Shown: one piece after another, positions 1 to 9,700 of the stretch | Layout of the letters: each line of letters begins with the position of its first letter | Numbering within the stretch: the first letter of the stretch is position 1 | Origin: Candidozyma auris | Taxonomy: Eukaryota > Ascomycota > Pichiomycetes > Serinales > Metschnikowiaceae | NCBI RefSeq assembly: GCF_003013715.1 | Contig: NC_072817.1 | Coordinates: forward strand, 62,001 to 126,000 | Direction: 5' to 3' | Length of the DNA stretch: 64,000 nt | The notes under the pieces: model-generated | What the model saw: only the letters and a program-made list of their open reading frames with translations | What the model was told of the DNA's origin: nothing | Databases searched by the model: none | Translations under genes and position numbers: made by a program

Positions 1-807
1 GACTTTGAGAAATTCCATCTCCGCAAAGCAGCTCGGACAAAGCGACGTCCGCTCGCTGATATTTCCACTAATGTGAACAAACCCACATTACATCAAAACA
101 AAACGCCAACAGCGAAAACAACCCGTCAGCATCCAACCAAAACGAAAATTAGCCATCTTCTGGGCATTTCCAAGTCACTAAATATCATCAGGCCACGTCC
201 AACTACAAACAAGTCGGCATTTTCCTCCAAAAGCTTGCTTTTCGACATTCAGAGTTGTCCAGAACCTCCCCAGTTCGAACCTCGGTATAAAAGCATTACA
301 GACAACGTCATCAAAAGGCTCAAGGATACGAATGAGCTTGTTTCCCAAAGTAATTCTTGTGTTCGTGCTTTCACCCATTGGTACCGTCTCCAGGACTACA
401 AGTTCGTGAGAAACGACATTCCTATCACTAGCACTGCTGGGAGAGCAGACAAAGAAAAAAACAAACCTGGAGTTGAACAGTCACTTTTTTCTGCCCAGCA
501 CAAATCTCCTGAGTTCTCTCCATATCTCGTTCTTAGCGCCACTTGTCTAGGTCCTTACCTTCTAGCAGTATCTTTGGCTTGCATAGACTCGAACGCGGCA
601 CTGCAGAAAGACACCTTTGATGTATCACTTATGAACCCTGATTCACGTATCTGCCCCCGGCAAAACGACAAAATTTTGCTTTCTGAAAACGGAAAACTCG
701 ACATTCCCATTGGCGATCGCTCAGTTCCCGTATATGCCGTTTGGAAAATTGTGAAAGTGGCAAACATGCCCCAATTGACTCACCCTGCCGAGTACCATTG
801 TGCATGA
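1..807 (+). CDS. 3' part of an unrecognised protein gene (5' end outside window)
   Basis: The frame is open from the first base to a TGA at 805-807, giving at least 268 residues, so the true start lies upstream of the window. The first in-frame ATG-like start inside the window is only a GTG at 73, which supports a truncated gene rather than a complete one. The visible N-terminal part is basic and Ser/Thr-rich. It carries RRPLADISTN, close to a destruction box (R-x-x-L...N) but with the Asn one position late. The rest has no domain I recognise; the C-terminal part looks folded (DIPIGDRSVPVYAVWKIV). No membrane segment or signal peptide is evident. The next gene starts only 71 bp downstream. 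A cell-cycle-regulated protein is possible from the box-like motif, but that is speculation. Confidence 0.6.
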   Translation, partial: DFEKFHLRKAARTKRRPLADISTNVNKPTLHQNKTPTAKTTRQHPTKTKISHLLGISKSLNIIRPRPTTNKSAFSSKSLLFDIQSCPEPPQFEPRYKSITDNVIKRLKDTNELVSQSNSCVRAFTHWYRLQDYKFVRNDIPITSTAGRADKEKNKPGVEQSLFSAQHKSPEFSPYLVLSATCLGPYLLAVSLACIDSNAALQKDTFDVSLMNPDSRICPRQNDKILLSENGKLDIPIGDRSVPVYAVWKIVKVANMPQLTHPAEYHCA

Positions 808-878
808 ACCTCATGCACTATATATTGCGCCAGGGGAACCACACTTTCGCAACCATCAACTTTCTTTATTTTTCAAGA

Positions 879-2006
879 ATGCCCCAATTGTCAACTACCA
901 GTATCCATGGCGCCGACAACCTCCACAGAGCGTCGGATGTGACCCCGCCAATCAACATCTCCACAACTTTCAAGTACCCTTGTGATCCTGATAAGTTGCA
1001 AAAAATGGTACCAGGACCCTGGCCTTACGAAGTTGGGAACCCAATTTACTCCCGGGAGGCCCACCCCACAGGAGAATTGGTGGAGCAAACAATCGCCAAA
1101 ATTACCAAGTCTCACGCTGTAGCGTATAACTCCGGATTGAGTGCGGTGTTTGCAGCTTTTACCCACTTCAACCCAAAGAAGTTGTTCATTGGGAAGGGTT
1201 ACCACGGTGTTCATGGAATAACCGAGATATGGCAGCGGAACCACGGCTTGAAAAAGTACGGATTGACTGACGATGATTTGGCTCATTTGGAAAAGGGTGA
1301 TCTCATCCACTTGGAGACTCCTGTTAACCCAGAGTCGCTTGCTCTTGATATCCAATACTACGCTGATAAAGCACATGCCGCGGGAGCCTTTCTTCTTGTT
1401 GACTCAACTTTTGCCCCGCCTCCTTTGCAGGATGCTTTCGAGTTTGGCGCTGACATGGTGATGCACTCTGCTACCAAGTATTTCGGGGGCCACTCTGACT
1501 TGTTGGCCGGAGTGTTGTTGACAAAGAGTGAAGGTGTATACCGCAAATTGATCGATGACAGAATATACTTGGGTACAAACATCGCCAATTTGGAGTCTGC
1601 ACTCTTGCTCAGAAGTTTGAAGACTCTTGAGTTACGAGTATTGAGACAGAGCCGAAATGCTACCAAAATTGTTCAGTTTCTCAATGAAAGCAAGAAAAAG
1701 TACCCAGCAATAGTCAAGGTGTACCACTCCTCGTTGCAAACCGAGCCTTACGTTACTCGCCAATTAAAAGGTGGTCACTCTCCAACGTTCTCTTTTGAGC
1801 TTAAGACTGAAGACCAGGCGAGGAGATTTCCATCGCACTTGAAGTACTTTTACCATGCCACATCTCTAGGAGGAGTCGAGAGCTTGATCGAATGGCGCGC
1901 CATGTCTGACCACGAAGTGTCACCATCGTTACTCCGTGTCAGTGTGGGTCTTGAAGACGTGGACGACTTGATTGGCGACATCGAGCAAGCGCTAAAGGCC
2001 ATATAG
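879..2006 (+). CDS. Cys/Met metabolism PLP-dependent enzyme, YHR112C-like
   Basis: A 375-residue protein of the cystathionine gamma-synthase/beta-lyase family (fold type I, pyridoxal phosphate). The Schiff-base lysine is K200 in HSATKYFGGH, and D175 in VDSTFAP should hold the pyridine nitrogen. The start is placed at the ATG at 879 (MPQLSTTSIH), because family members begin with this segment; an in-frame extension to 741 would run into the preceding gene and looks non-homologous. Length and N-terminus fit the S. cerevisiae YHR112C group, whose substrate is not established, better than STR2 or STR3. A role in transsulfuration or sulfur amino acid breakdown is inferred from the family only. The enzyme is probably cytosolic, since no targeting sequence is visible. 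Confidence 0.8.
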   Translation: MPQLSTTSIHGADNLHRASDVTPPINISTTFKYPCDPDKLQKMVPGPWPYEVGNPIYSREAHPTGELVEQTIAKITKSHAVAYNSGLSAVFAAFTHFNPKKLFIGKGYHGVHGITEIWQRNHGLKKYGLTDDDLAHLEKGDLIHLETPVNPESLALDIQYYADKAHAAGAFLLVDSTFAPPPLQDAFEFGADMVMHSATKYFGGHSDLLAGVLLTKSEGVYRKLIDDRIYLGTNIANLESALLLRSLKTLELRVLRQSRNATKIVQFLNESKKKYPAIVKVYHSSLQTEPYVTRQLKGGHSPTFSFELKTEDQARRFPSHLKYFYHATSLGGVESLIEWRAMSDHEVSPSLLRVSVGLEDVDDLIGDIEQALKAI

Positions 2007-2070
2007 GTAGAGCAATGATAAATACGTTGGCATTAAATAAAAATTATTTAGCAAGGTCTGGAATAAGCCT

Positions 2071-4368
2071 TTATACATTGGTTCTTTGGGAAAACTTGAT
2101 TTTAACGAACACCGAATTTCCTTCCCGACGTGAAGTAACCATATCTGGATTGTGCGGCGGTTTATAATCTGGGTTTCTGATTTGTGTTCTGTTGACGATG
2201 AGTTCATTATAGCCGTATATCTCAGGCACGCCAAGGTCGATTCCGCCTGGAAGTATGCTGGATGGCATGGGTGTACGGAATGTTTTGGGTATCTCGGAAA
2301 GATCTGGCAATGTCGTCTTGACACCTCTTCCAGAATGAAGTCCACTTCTCCTGGAAGCGGTTCCCCTGCTGGCACCCATACTTGTACCGTTTTCGTTGTA
2401 GCTGAACTCAGTGTTTGTGTGGCGTCTACGACGACGAGATTCTCTCTCCATCTCCTTGTCGATCTTCTCGACCTCAATTTGAGCAAGGCGAGTCAAAGAT
2501 GGTGAGTAGTCCGCGACCAACGCTGGATTGCGTAGAGTGCTGATGAAATCATCAACTGGCTCGCCGGCTTCAAGGGTGTTTAGAACACGCAATGGTGGTA
2601 ACAAGTGAGATCGTATCTCGTCCTCACGAACAAACGAGCCGTCAAATCCGTATCCGACAAGGAACAAAGCTTTGTGATAAAGCTGTGTCTGCTCACGGAT
2701 GCTGAATGCAACGGCTGTGGCAAATTCGCCAGGTAGACTCATTTCGTCGCATAGTATCGTAGCAAATTCCTCAGGGTCGTTCTCATTTGAACTGAGTATG
2801 TCCCATTCAAATTGATCAGTGAATTGGGTGTTGTTGATCACTAGATCGATCTTGATAGGCACACGTAGTTCACCCATGGGGTTCTCAACCATTTGTTTGT
2901 AGTCTTTGATCTGTTCGTTTACAGAGCTCATAATTGAGTGGAAGTGCAGCTCTGGAATGAACTTGTAGTCCTCTATAAGAGTTCTAATAAAGTTCTCTAT
3001 TGGATATGTTTCATCGCTCAAATCCCACAAGAAAGTATCTCTTAGTTTGAACCTGTCTCTCTCTTGGTCAAATTCGAGTCGAATGGGCACTAAGGGTTTT
3101 CTCTTACCTGATTTGAGTCCCCTTAGAATCGCCTCATTCAACTGCCTGTCGGTGAGGCCGATATCAGGTACTTTGGAGAATGGCTTGTTGTGTTGTGGCA
3201 AGATCACCTGTGTAGAAGTGTTACTGATACCATTACCATAGCCCAGGTATCCTTCGCCCCAGATGCTGTTGTTGTATTGATTCTTATCGGAAGCGTTTAT
3301 CGCATTCATTCGAAGCTGCTTGATGGTGTTATAAGTTTTAATGTCTCTGGCGATCTTCTCTAACATGGATTTGTTTTTCTTTGCTTGTAATTGGGAGTTT
3401 CGGAGATGAGCACTATCCTTTTTGATGATATCTTCATATACCTTGATATCAAGTGGCACATCTTTACCTTCGCTCTTCAACTTTTGAGACCATTCATCTG
3501 TAGATGAAAGCTGCTTCAATGGGATCTTGTTGAGAGCATCCGGGCCAAATCCAGGAGGAAAATCAAGCTCCTCGTTGTTACCAAACCTCATCAACTTGGT
3601 GTTTGGAAGCTGTGGCTGACCAGCAGCGTTACTTTGGTTGGCCCCAGGCTGACCTCCAACGGGTAAAGCACCAGCCATCGGCCCAGGTATTGTCAGCATG
3701 CCACTCATGGCATTGGCTCCAGGAGCTCCGCCTATAGCTCCCACGGGTGCATCGTTGGACCCTCCTGTAGCACCTCCATATATGCTTCCTCTCCCCAGAC
3801 CAGGCTGTGTGCCCATGGGTAGTCGCATCTGAGCATTCGCTTGCGAAGGGTACTGACCACCCATTTTTTGCATATTGGCGTAGTTTGGCGGCGAAGCTGC
3901 ACCTGATCCCATACCCTGTGGTCCAGGCATCCCATTGCCCGGCATCCCTGGTGGACCTGTCATAGCTCCTTGACCTTGCATTTGTGCTTGAGCTTGTGAA
4001 TTTGCACGCTGTGCTTGAAGCTGTTGTTGTGCCAGTTGACCCCCAGGTATAAACCCAGGCGGTATATTTCTATTCATCAATCTCTGGTTTGCACTGGCAA
4101 GGTTCTGCCCGGGGTGACCTTGTAGCTGCTGAGCCATCATTCCCTGGCCCATTCCTGCCTGCTGTTGTCTGAGCATTTGTTGCTGCATCATCTGCTGCTT
4201 CTGGTAGTATTGGCGCATAGCGTTTTGGAACTGAGGGGTGTTTTCCAATTCTTGTAGTTGTTGAGGTGAGAGATGCTGGAATTGTGGAGGGAGCATTGCC
4301 CGCTGGCGGCCCGCAGGGAACTGCGCGTTGCCTTGATTTGGGTTACGTGCTCCTTTATTGAAGTTCAT
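2071..4368 (-). CDS. SNF5: SWI/SNF chromatin-remodelling subunit Snf5
   Basis: A 765-residue protein. Residues 1 to about 260 are low-complexity, rich in Gln, Pro, Gly, Met and Asn, with Gln runs. Residues from about 425 to 600 form the SNF5/INI1 homology domain, with the two imperfect repeats around LVPIRLEFDQERDRF and LRVPIKIDLVINN and the closing segment YGFDGSFVREDEIRSHLLPPLR. A basic, Arg-rich stretch (ESRRRRRH) and a Pro-rich C-terminus follow. The Gln-rich N-terminal extension separates it from the shorter RSC paralogue Sfh1. Snf5 is a core subunit of the nuclear SWI/SNF ATP-dependent remodeller and contacts the nucleosome and activators. The gene is convergent with the upstream PLP enzyme (64 bp between stops) and divergent from HPD across 893 bp. 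Confidence 0.92.
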   Translation of the reverse strand: MNFNKGARNPNQGNAQFPAGRQRAMLPPQFQHLSPQQLQELENTPQFQNAMRQYYQKQQMMQQQMLRQQQAGMGQGMMAQQLQGHPGQNLASANQRLMNRNIPPGFIPGGQLAQQQLQAQRANSQAQAQMQGQGAMTGPPGMPGNGMPGPQGMGSGAASPPNYANMQKMGGQYPSQANAQMRLPMGTQPGLGRGSIYGGATGGSNDAPVGAIGGAPGANAMSGMLTIPGPMAGALPVGGQPGANQSNAAGQPQLPNTKLMRFGNNEELDFPPGFGPDALNKIPLKQLSSTDEWSQKLKSEGKDVPLDIKVYEDIIKKDSAHLRNSQLQAKKNKSMLEKIARDIKTYNTIKQLRMNAINASDKNQYNNSIWGEGYLGYGNGISNTSTQVILPQHNKPFSKVPDIGLTDRQLNEAILRGLKSGKRKPLVPIRLEFDQERDRFKLRDTFLWDLSDETYPIENFIRTLIEDYKFIPELHFHSIMSSVNEQIKDYKQMVENPMGELRVPIKIDLVINNTQFTDQFEWDILSSNENDPEEFATILCDEMSLPGEFATAVAFSIREQTQLYHKALFLVGYGFDGSFVREDEIRSHLLPPLRVLNTLEAGEPVDDFISTLRNPALVADYSPSLTRLAQIEVEKIDKEMERESRRRRRHTNTEFSYNENGTSMGASRGTASRRSGLHSGRGVKTTLPDLSEIPKTFRTPMPSSILPGGIDLGVPEIYGYNELIVNRTQIRNPDYKPPHNPDMVTSRREGNSVFVKIKFSQRTNV

Positions 4369-5140
4369 GGTCGGTGCACGGTTGTTGGAACGAGGGCTGG
4401 TATTTTGAGTGTTTTTCAGGTGTTTCTGGTTCTAGATATGCCGATGCGCGCACGACCCATAGAGAGAGGCTGGTTAGGGGTTCAAGGTCTGTGAAACGGA
4501 CGAATCGACGTTAATGGTGTTATTCTAATGCAGAAGAGGGGAACTGGTTGATTCCTTGCGAAATTGGACTCGTTACTGTATTTTATACACTGTGTGTTAT
4601 TTTGTAAGAGGCAGCTCATGCTGGTTGCAAATCGCGAATTGCGTGAACGAAAGCTGCATTTTGGGACCTTGATGAACTTTGTTAGTGTACAGTGTATAGT
4701 ATATGATAACAGAGGATACTTCTAAAAGAGGTCTATTTCAAATACATCAGACTCACTGTATTCAATTGAATGATGAGCACCTATAAATTTAAAAGCACCA
4801 CTCTTGTACCCTACCACTCCCTAGAGATACCAAAGAAAAGCCCTTTATGAGACCTGAATTCCAATAAAGGAATATATGGTGTAAATAGCTTCTTTGTGCT
4901 TCAAATGGACTACAATAATCTAACAATTCTTGAAACCAGAAAACCATGACTCAATGATCTATTATCATGCCGTATATGGATAGTCACGTATACTGCTTAA
5001 AGAATTCAGCTAATTTGCTTTGTCCAGACTATTCAACGGCTCAACAATAGAAATAATCAATTCATGTATTTATCGACAAAATCTGGAATGCTTTCGTAGT
5101 TAACTTGTGCCCCTGGCTTTCCCACTGATGTCCCCGACCG

Positions 5141-5196
5141 TTTTCGCATCCATTTTGCATCTATTTTGCAGCTATTTTGCAGCCATTTTGCAGCCA
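5141..5196 (+). repeat. five-unit tandem array of the TTTT(C)GCAGCCA element
   Basis: Contiguous units: TTTTCGCATCCA, TTTTGCATCTA, TTTTGCAGCTA, TTTTGCAGCCA, TTTTGCAGCCA. One 12-mer is followed by four 11-mers, so the period is close to one helical turn. The last unit abuts the TATA box, and HPD begins 65 bp after the array. The unit is the C-less form of the intergenic element found through the window, in the same orientation as HPD transcription. It is probably a regulatory array, but which protein binds is unknown. Confidence 0.75.
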
Positions 5197-5206
5197 TTTA
5201 TATAGC
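5197..5206 (+). promoter_or_regulatory. TATA box of HPD
   Basis: TTTATATAGC lies directly after the tandem array and 56 bp before the HPD start codon, a normal spacing for a yeast TATA element. Confidence 0.6.
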
Positions 5207-5261
5207 GCCATTCTCGAGGTTTCCCCAGCTTTCATTCACAGCACTTCATCTTTCCAGCAAG

Positions 5262-6698
5262 ATGCAAATTCTCAAAGAACTTCCATTCTACCCACACCAC
5301 GGCCTCAAAGTCAAAGTGTACTCGAAGTCGGACTTTGAAATTGCCGAGCTCTTAAGAGGAGGCCACTCCACCCACAAGCTCCCTCTTGATGGGTTACTTG
5401 GCTTCCATGCCATTCGTTTCGCCACCTCCAACGCCAAGGAGATGGCCCGCTTTCTTGAACTTTCCCTTGGCTTTAAAGAAATTGCCTACAGAGGCTTGGA
5501 GACATCATCGATCGTGCTTGCCTCCCATGTATTGAAAAAGGGAGACTGTGTGTTTGAGGTGATCAACACCTTGAGCAGAGGCGACTCGAGACCAAATTCT
5601 AGTAAGTCGTTTTCCTCCCGCTCAGGAAGCAGGTCTCGTGAAATGTTGCCGGTGACGCTTATGGTTCACGGCGGAGCCACGTCGTTTGAAGAACTCGGAA
5701 GAGCTGCCGAGCAATTGGCTTACGACGCTTTGGACGCCAAAGCAATCGACACGTTCGTGAATATCCACGGAATGGGCGTCATGGACGTGTCACTCGACGT
5801 GTTGGACGTGAACAAGGCGTTCTTGAGGGCAACTGGCGCCGGCGCCACCATCGTTAGAAGGCCAACCGTGATTACAGACGAGTTCGGTAGTGTCAAGGTG
5901 GCCGTGATACGTATTCCTGGTTCTGACTTACGTCACACTTTGGTGGAAAACTTGACCTACAAGGGACCATTTATGCCCTTTTACAAGGAGTCAATGGTGC
6001 CCAGCTTGCCCGAAGAGAATCCTGTTCCACTCATAGGAATTGACCACTGCGTCCAGAACTTCACTTGGAATCAAATGGACGACTACGCCATGTTTTACGC
6101 TGCCGCCTTTGGCCTCCACAAGTTCTGGTCGGTCGATGAGCAAGACGTGTCCACTGGTGCTACTGCCTTGAAGTCAGTCGTGATGGCTTCGGCCAATGGA
6201 AAAGTGAAGATGCCCATTAACGAGCCTGCCAAGGGGATCATGAAGGGCCAGATCGAGGAATTTTACGAATTTTACAAGGGGCCCGGCGTCCAGCATATTG
6301 CATTGATAACAAGAGATATCATTGCCCTGGTAAAGGCCATGCGTCTTCGGGGCATAGACTTCAACACCATTTCGGACGCCTACTACAAGAACTTGGAGGA
6401 GCGATTAAACAAGGACTCAATTAAGCTCTTTGAGTCGTTTGAGGAATTGAAGGCCCTCCACATCCTCGTCGACTTCGACCTGGCGTCAAAATACCTTCAT
6501 CGAGATGGCAGCTACCGTTGCCACTACATCCTCCAGATCTTCACCAAGCCGCTTCACGACAGGCCCACGTTATTCTTAGAGATCATCCAGAGGCACCATC
6601 ACAACGGCTTCGGCAAAGGTACTTTCAAGGGCTTGTTCGAGACCATCGAAGCCCAGCAACGTCTCCGTGGTACTTTGGTCCCGTCCGCCTTGATGTGA
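5262..6698 (+). CDS. HPD1: 4-hydroxyphenylpyruvate dioxygenase
   Basis: A 478-residue non-heme Fe(II) dioxygenase that converts 4-hydroxyphenylpyruvate to homogentisate in tyrosine breakdown. Two vicinal-oxygen-chelate halves are visible. The iron ligands are H262 (GIDHCVQN), H345 (GVQHIAL) and E440 (LEIIQR). The C-terminal signature QIFTKPLHDRPTLF is intact. The start is the ATG at 5262 (MQILKELPFY); an upstream in-frame ATG at 5166 would start inside the tandem array and TATA region and is rejected. Relative to bacterial forms there is an insertion near residues 407-422. CTG codon 356 sits where homologues prefer a small residue (DIIAxVKAM), consistent with Ser decoding. S. cerevisiae lacks this enzyme; many other yeasts and fungi have it. 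It is convergent with POL1, 59 bp apart. Confidence 0.93.
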   Translation: MQILKELPFYPHHGLKVKVYSKSDFEIAELLRGGHSTHKLPLDGLLGFHAIRFATSNAKEMARFLELSLGFKEIAYRGLETSSIVLASHVLKKGDCVFEVINTLSRGDSRPNSSKSFSSRSGSRSREMLPVTLMVHGGATSFEELGRAAEQLAYDALDAKAIDTFVNIHGMGVMDVSLDVLDVNKAFLRATGAGATIVRRPTVITDEFGSVKVAVIRIPGSDLRHTLVENLTYKGPFMPFYKESMVPSLPEENPVPLIGIDHCVQNFTWNQMDDYAMFYAAAFGLHKFWSVDEQDVSTGATALKSVVMASANGKVKMPINEPAKGIMKGQIEEFYEFYKGPGVQHIALITRDIIALVKAMRLRGIDFNTISDAYYKNLEERLNKDSIKLFESFEELKALHILVDFDLASKYLHRDGSYRCHYILQIFTKPLHDRPTLFLEIIQRHHHNGFGKGTFKGLFETIEAQQRLRGTLVPSALM

Positions 6699-6757
6699 GA
6701 GAGAACTGTATCGATATAGATCCTTTGTTCATTATTCTTCGCTAATATACATTATAA

Positions 6758-9700
6758 TTAAACCATGAAGTCGAAGATGCTGCGCATGTTCACGTACCGA
6801 CGGCCACAGTCAGCCAAATATTTGTTGACAACTTCTCTGCAATGATCAAACATTGCCCTGTTTTGCTCAGCAAGGGCATTCAACTGTCCCGTGCTTAACT
6901 CTGGTGCCACCACATCTGTATCGTATATGATGGGCCTTAATTTCTTTTGCTTTGCCTTCTCCACATCGAAGACAGAGTCAAAGTACAAGAGCTGGTTGTA
7001 AAGGGCCTTGTCACTGTAATAGTATCTCATGACACCTTTGCATCCATGCGCTTTTCCCGAATTTCCGATACACCTCTTTCCATACACTGAGATTTGCCTC
7101 GTCTTGATCCCGCAAGCAGAGTCATCGCAAACCACCCAGCCCGCATAGTAGAGAGCAAGATGCTTCCTTATAGAGTTTTCAAGCTGAGAGGTTACCTTCA
7201 ACGTTGGGAAAACGTATTCACACTGTGAGCATTTTATACCATTGAAGGTGATCAGGTAGTCCCTCGATGGCTGAAGCCCACCAAACCTAAAGTTTGCACC
7301 ACATCTGCAACGGAGTACCAAGAAGCTTGATTGTCTATACCTTTCGATATCAGTGATCTTGGACTCAAGTGGAGCGATCTCACTACCAGCACCTTCGCTA
7401 TTTCTGAGCTTCATGATATACTTCTTGGTGTCAATACCTAGAGATGTGGCAATACGCATCAAATCGATACCATCGATACGATTAACGAGTCTCTCAACCG
7501 GCGCGTATATCTGCTTCTCCAAGTAATATTCACTGTCTGGTTTGAATTCAGACTTATTGGCGAGAACCTCTTGCATAGCTCTTGACCTCTCAGCAGGATT
7601 GGAGCTATCATCATCAGACTGAGGGGCAGTGACAACGTAAGTAATGACGCTGCCGGCCTTGATCACTTTGCCCAGTTTTCTTAAACGTAACGCAACTTGA
7701 ACTGGAGGCATTGTTTTTCCATTTGGATAGTTTGCAGGATCTTTCGAAAGTCGAGTGTTGATCAGATACTTGTCGATGCTAATCTCATTATTAGAAATTT
7801 TGGCCTTCATCTCTTCCAAGTAGTTGTAGACTTGAGTGAGTGCCTCCTCGGGATCCATATCCGACAAGAGCTTCTGTAACACAAATGTAGAGATCTCCTT
7901 CGATAATGGACAGTACTCACGACGTCTCATGTCAAGGCCTTTGACTTCCAAAGAAGAAATTTCCTTCCCCGTCTTCCTGTCAATGGTGGCGTTCATAGCA
8001 GCATACTTCTTCTTGGCATGCAATAACAATCTCTTGAAGACGTTATCAGTATCAATCTCCAACAACTTGTACCTCTCATTGACTTGAACCTTGAATTCGT
8101 CACCTATCTTGAGGGCTTCCTGAAGTGTATTGACACCGGTATCAATCATGACGGAGTCAGTATCACCGTAAACGACTCTCAAGCCAATCAGCTCAGCCAA
8201 CTGTCTTGTGTCCATCAAGATTTCTCTACCCTTGTTGGTGACCAACATGGCCAAGGGCTTAGCATAGAAACGAGAGTTCACATAACCCAAACAGCCATAC
8301 ATAGAATTTGCAGTCAATTTGAGTGCTTGCTGCTTGATGTCGTACTGAGCACGCTCGTGTGGAGTATTCTTGGGGTTCTTCAAGAGCTTTTTTACCTCTC
8401 GACGTCTGGAGACCAACGCATTCAACAACCGAGGCAAAACACCTGCGTCGGAATCACGTTCAGGAATATCAGGAAGATCCCTCTCTTCGTCATGGCTAAT
8501 GTTATAGGCAGTTCTCTCAACGGTCGTGAAACAAATGTTGAACTCTTGAATGATACTGGGGTACAAAGAGTTGAAGTCCATGACCAAAATGTAATTTTTG
8601 TGAAGACCCTTCTCTGGCTCAAAAACTAAACCACCCTGGTATTTTGGTTTTTTGTTCAGGGTAACGGTTGTTGCGTCATCTTCATTAGCTTCGAGTTTGG
8701 CCTCCTGCTGATGACTCGTGTTCTTGTGATACTTGTCTTCCTTGTCAGGGACAATGTAGTTGTTCCTTTTGAACTCATGCAACAAAATATATTCGTTACG
8801 ACCAGCTCTCGTACCACTCAAGGTGTGCGACCAAGCATTACCAGCCAAGTTGGTCAATTGTTTGGAAAGCGACAAAATCTGAAGGGCGAACGCAATTTTG
8901 CCTGTGATTAACACTTGCGTGATATTCTCTTTAAGAGACATCAATAAAAATCCAGCATCTTCCGCGTAACGAGGATTCAGAAAATTGAGCTCAACAGCAT
9001 TGTACTGTTTTTGACAAACAACACTGTACATTTCCGGTAAGTCCCAAGATTGACATTTGGTGGTCAACGATTGACCCAACTCGTTGGCAATATCACACAA
9101 AAGACGACCTTGAAAAATCTCACGAATGAGTAAGTTGTTGTTAAAACCGTTTCCTTTTCCAAACTTGTCAGGCCAAGACTTCCTGTTCCTTCTTCCCATT
9201 GCAGACCACGTTGCCACACGCAAATCATGCATTCTGTGAATCAAAACATCCATTGAGATGTTTTCCAATCTGTGTCCAATAAAGACATCAGGATCCGCAT
9301 TTTTCACAAGTGCAGCCAAACAACCCAACATTGATGCTTCATTTGGTAAGGCTCTAAGGGTGATTTTTTGTTTCTGAGCTTGCTGCTGCAATCCAGGAGG
9401 GAAACCCACAGCTCCGATTGGGCGAACCAAAGTGACAAGCTCATCTGGCTCGATGTTTTCATCAATAGGAGCATCTTGAGGCATATCCCTGTATGTCGCT
9501 AATGAAACACAAGCCACCTCTTGCTTGTTCAACTTGGGGTTCATGAGTGTTTGAACTGATATCGTGGATATCGTCAAGTTTGGAGGTGGTATGTTCGAGT
9601 TGATAATAGGGGAAATGCACGAAGGAGAGGATACAGCCGCCTCAACTTGACAATGAGATGCATTTTGAATAGCACTGAAATCACCATTCTTAATTTCTAA

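Larger units (their letters stand above)
4369..5261. other. 893-bp divergent intergenic region SNF5/HPD
   Basis: Promoter region for both genes. Its notable content is the 11-bp tandem array at 5141-5196 and the adjoining TATA box, listed separately. The rest is AT-rich; I see no coding or RNA gene in it. Confidence 0.6.

Noticed and set aside
741..878. In-frame N-terminal extension of the PLP enzyme
   Set aside because: Overlaps the end of the preceding gene and is unlike family N-termini; ATG at 879 is preferred.
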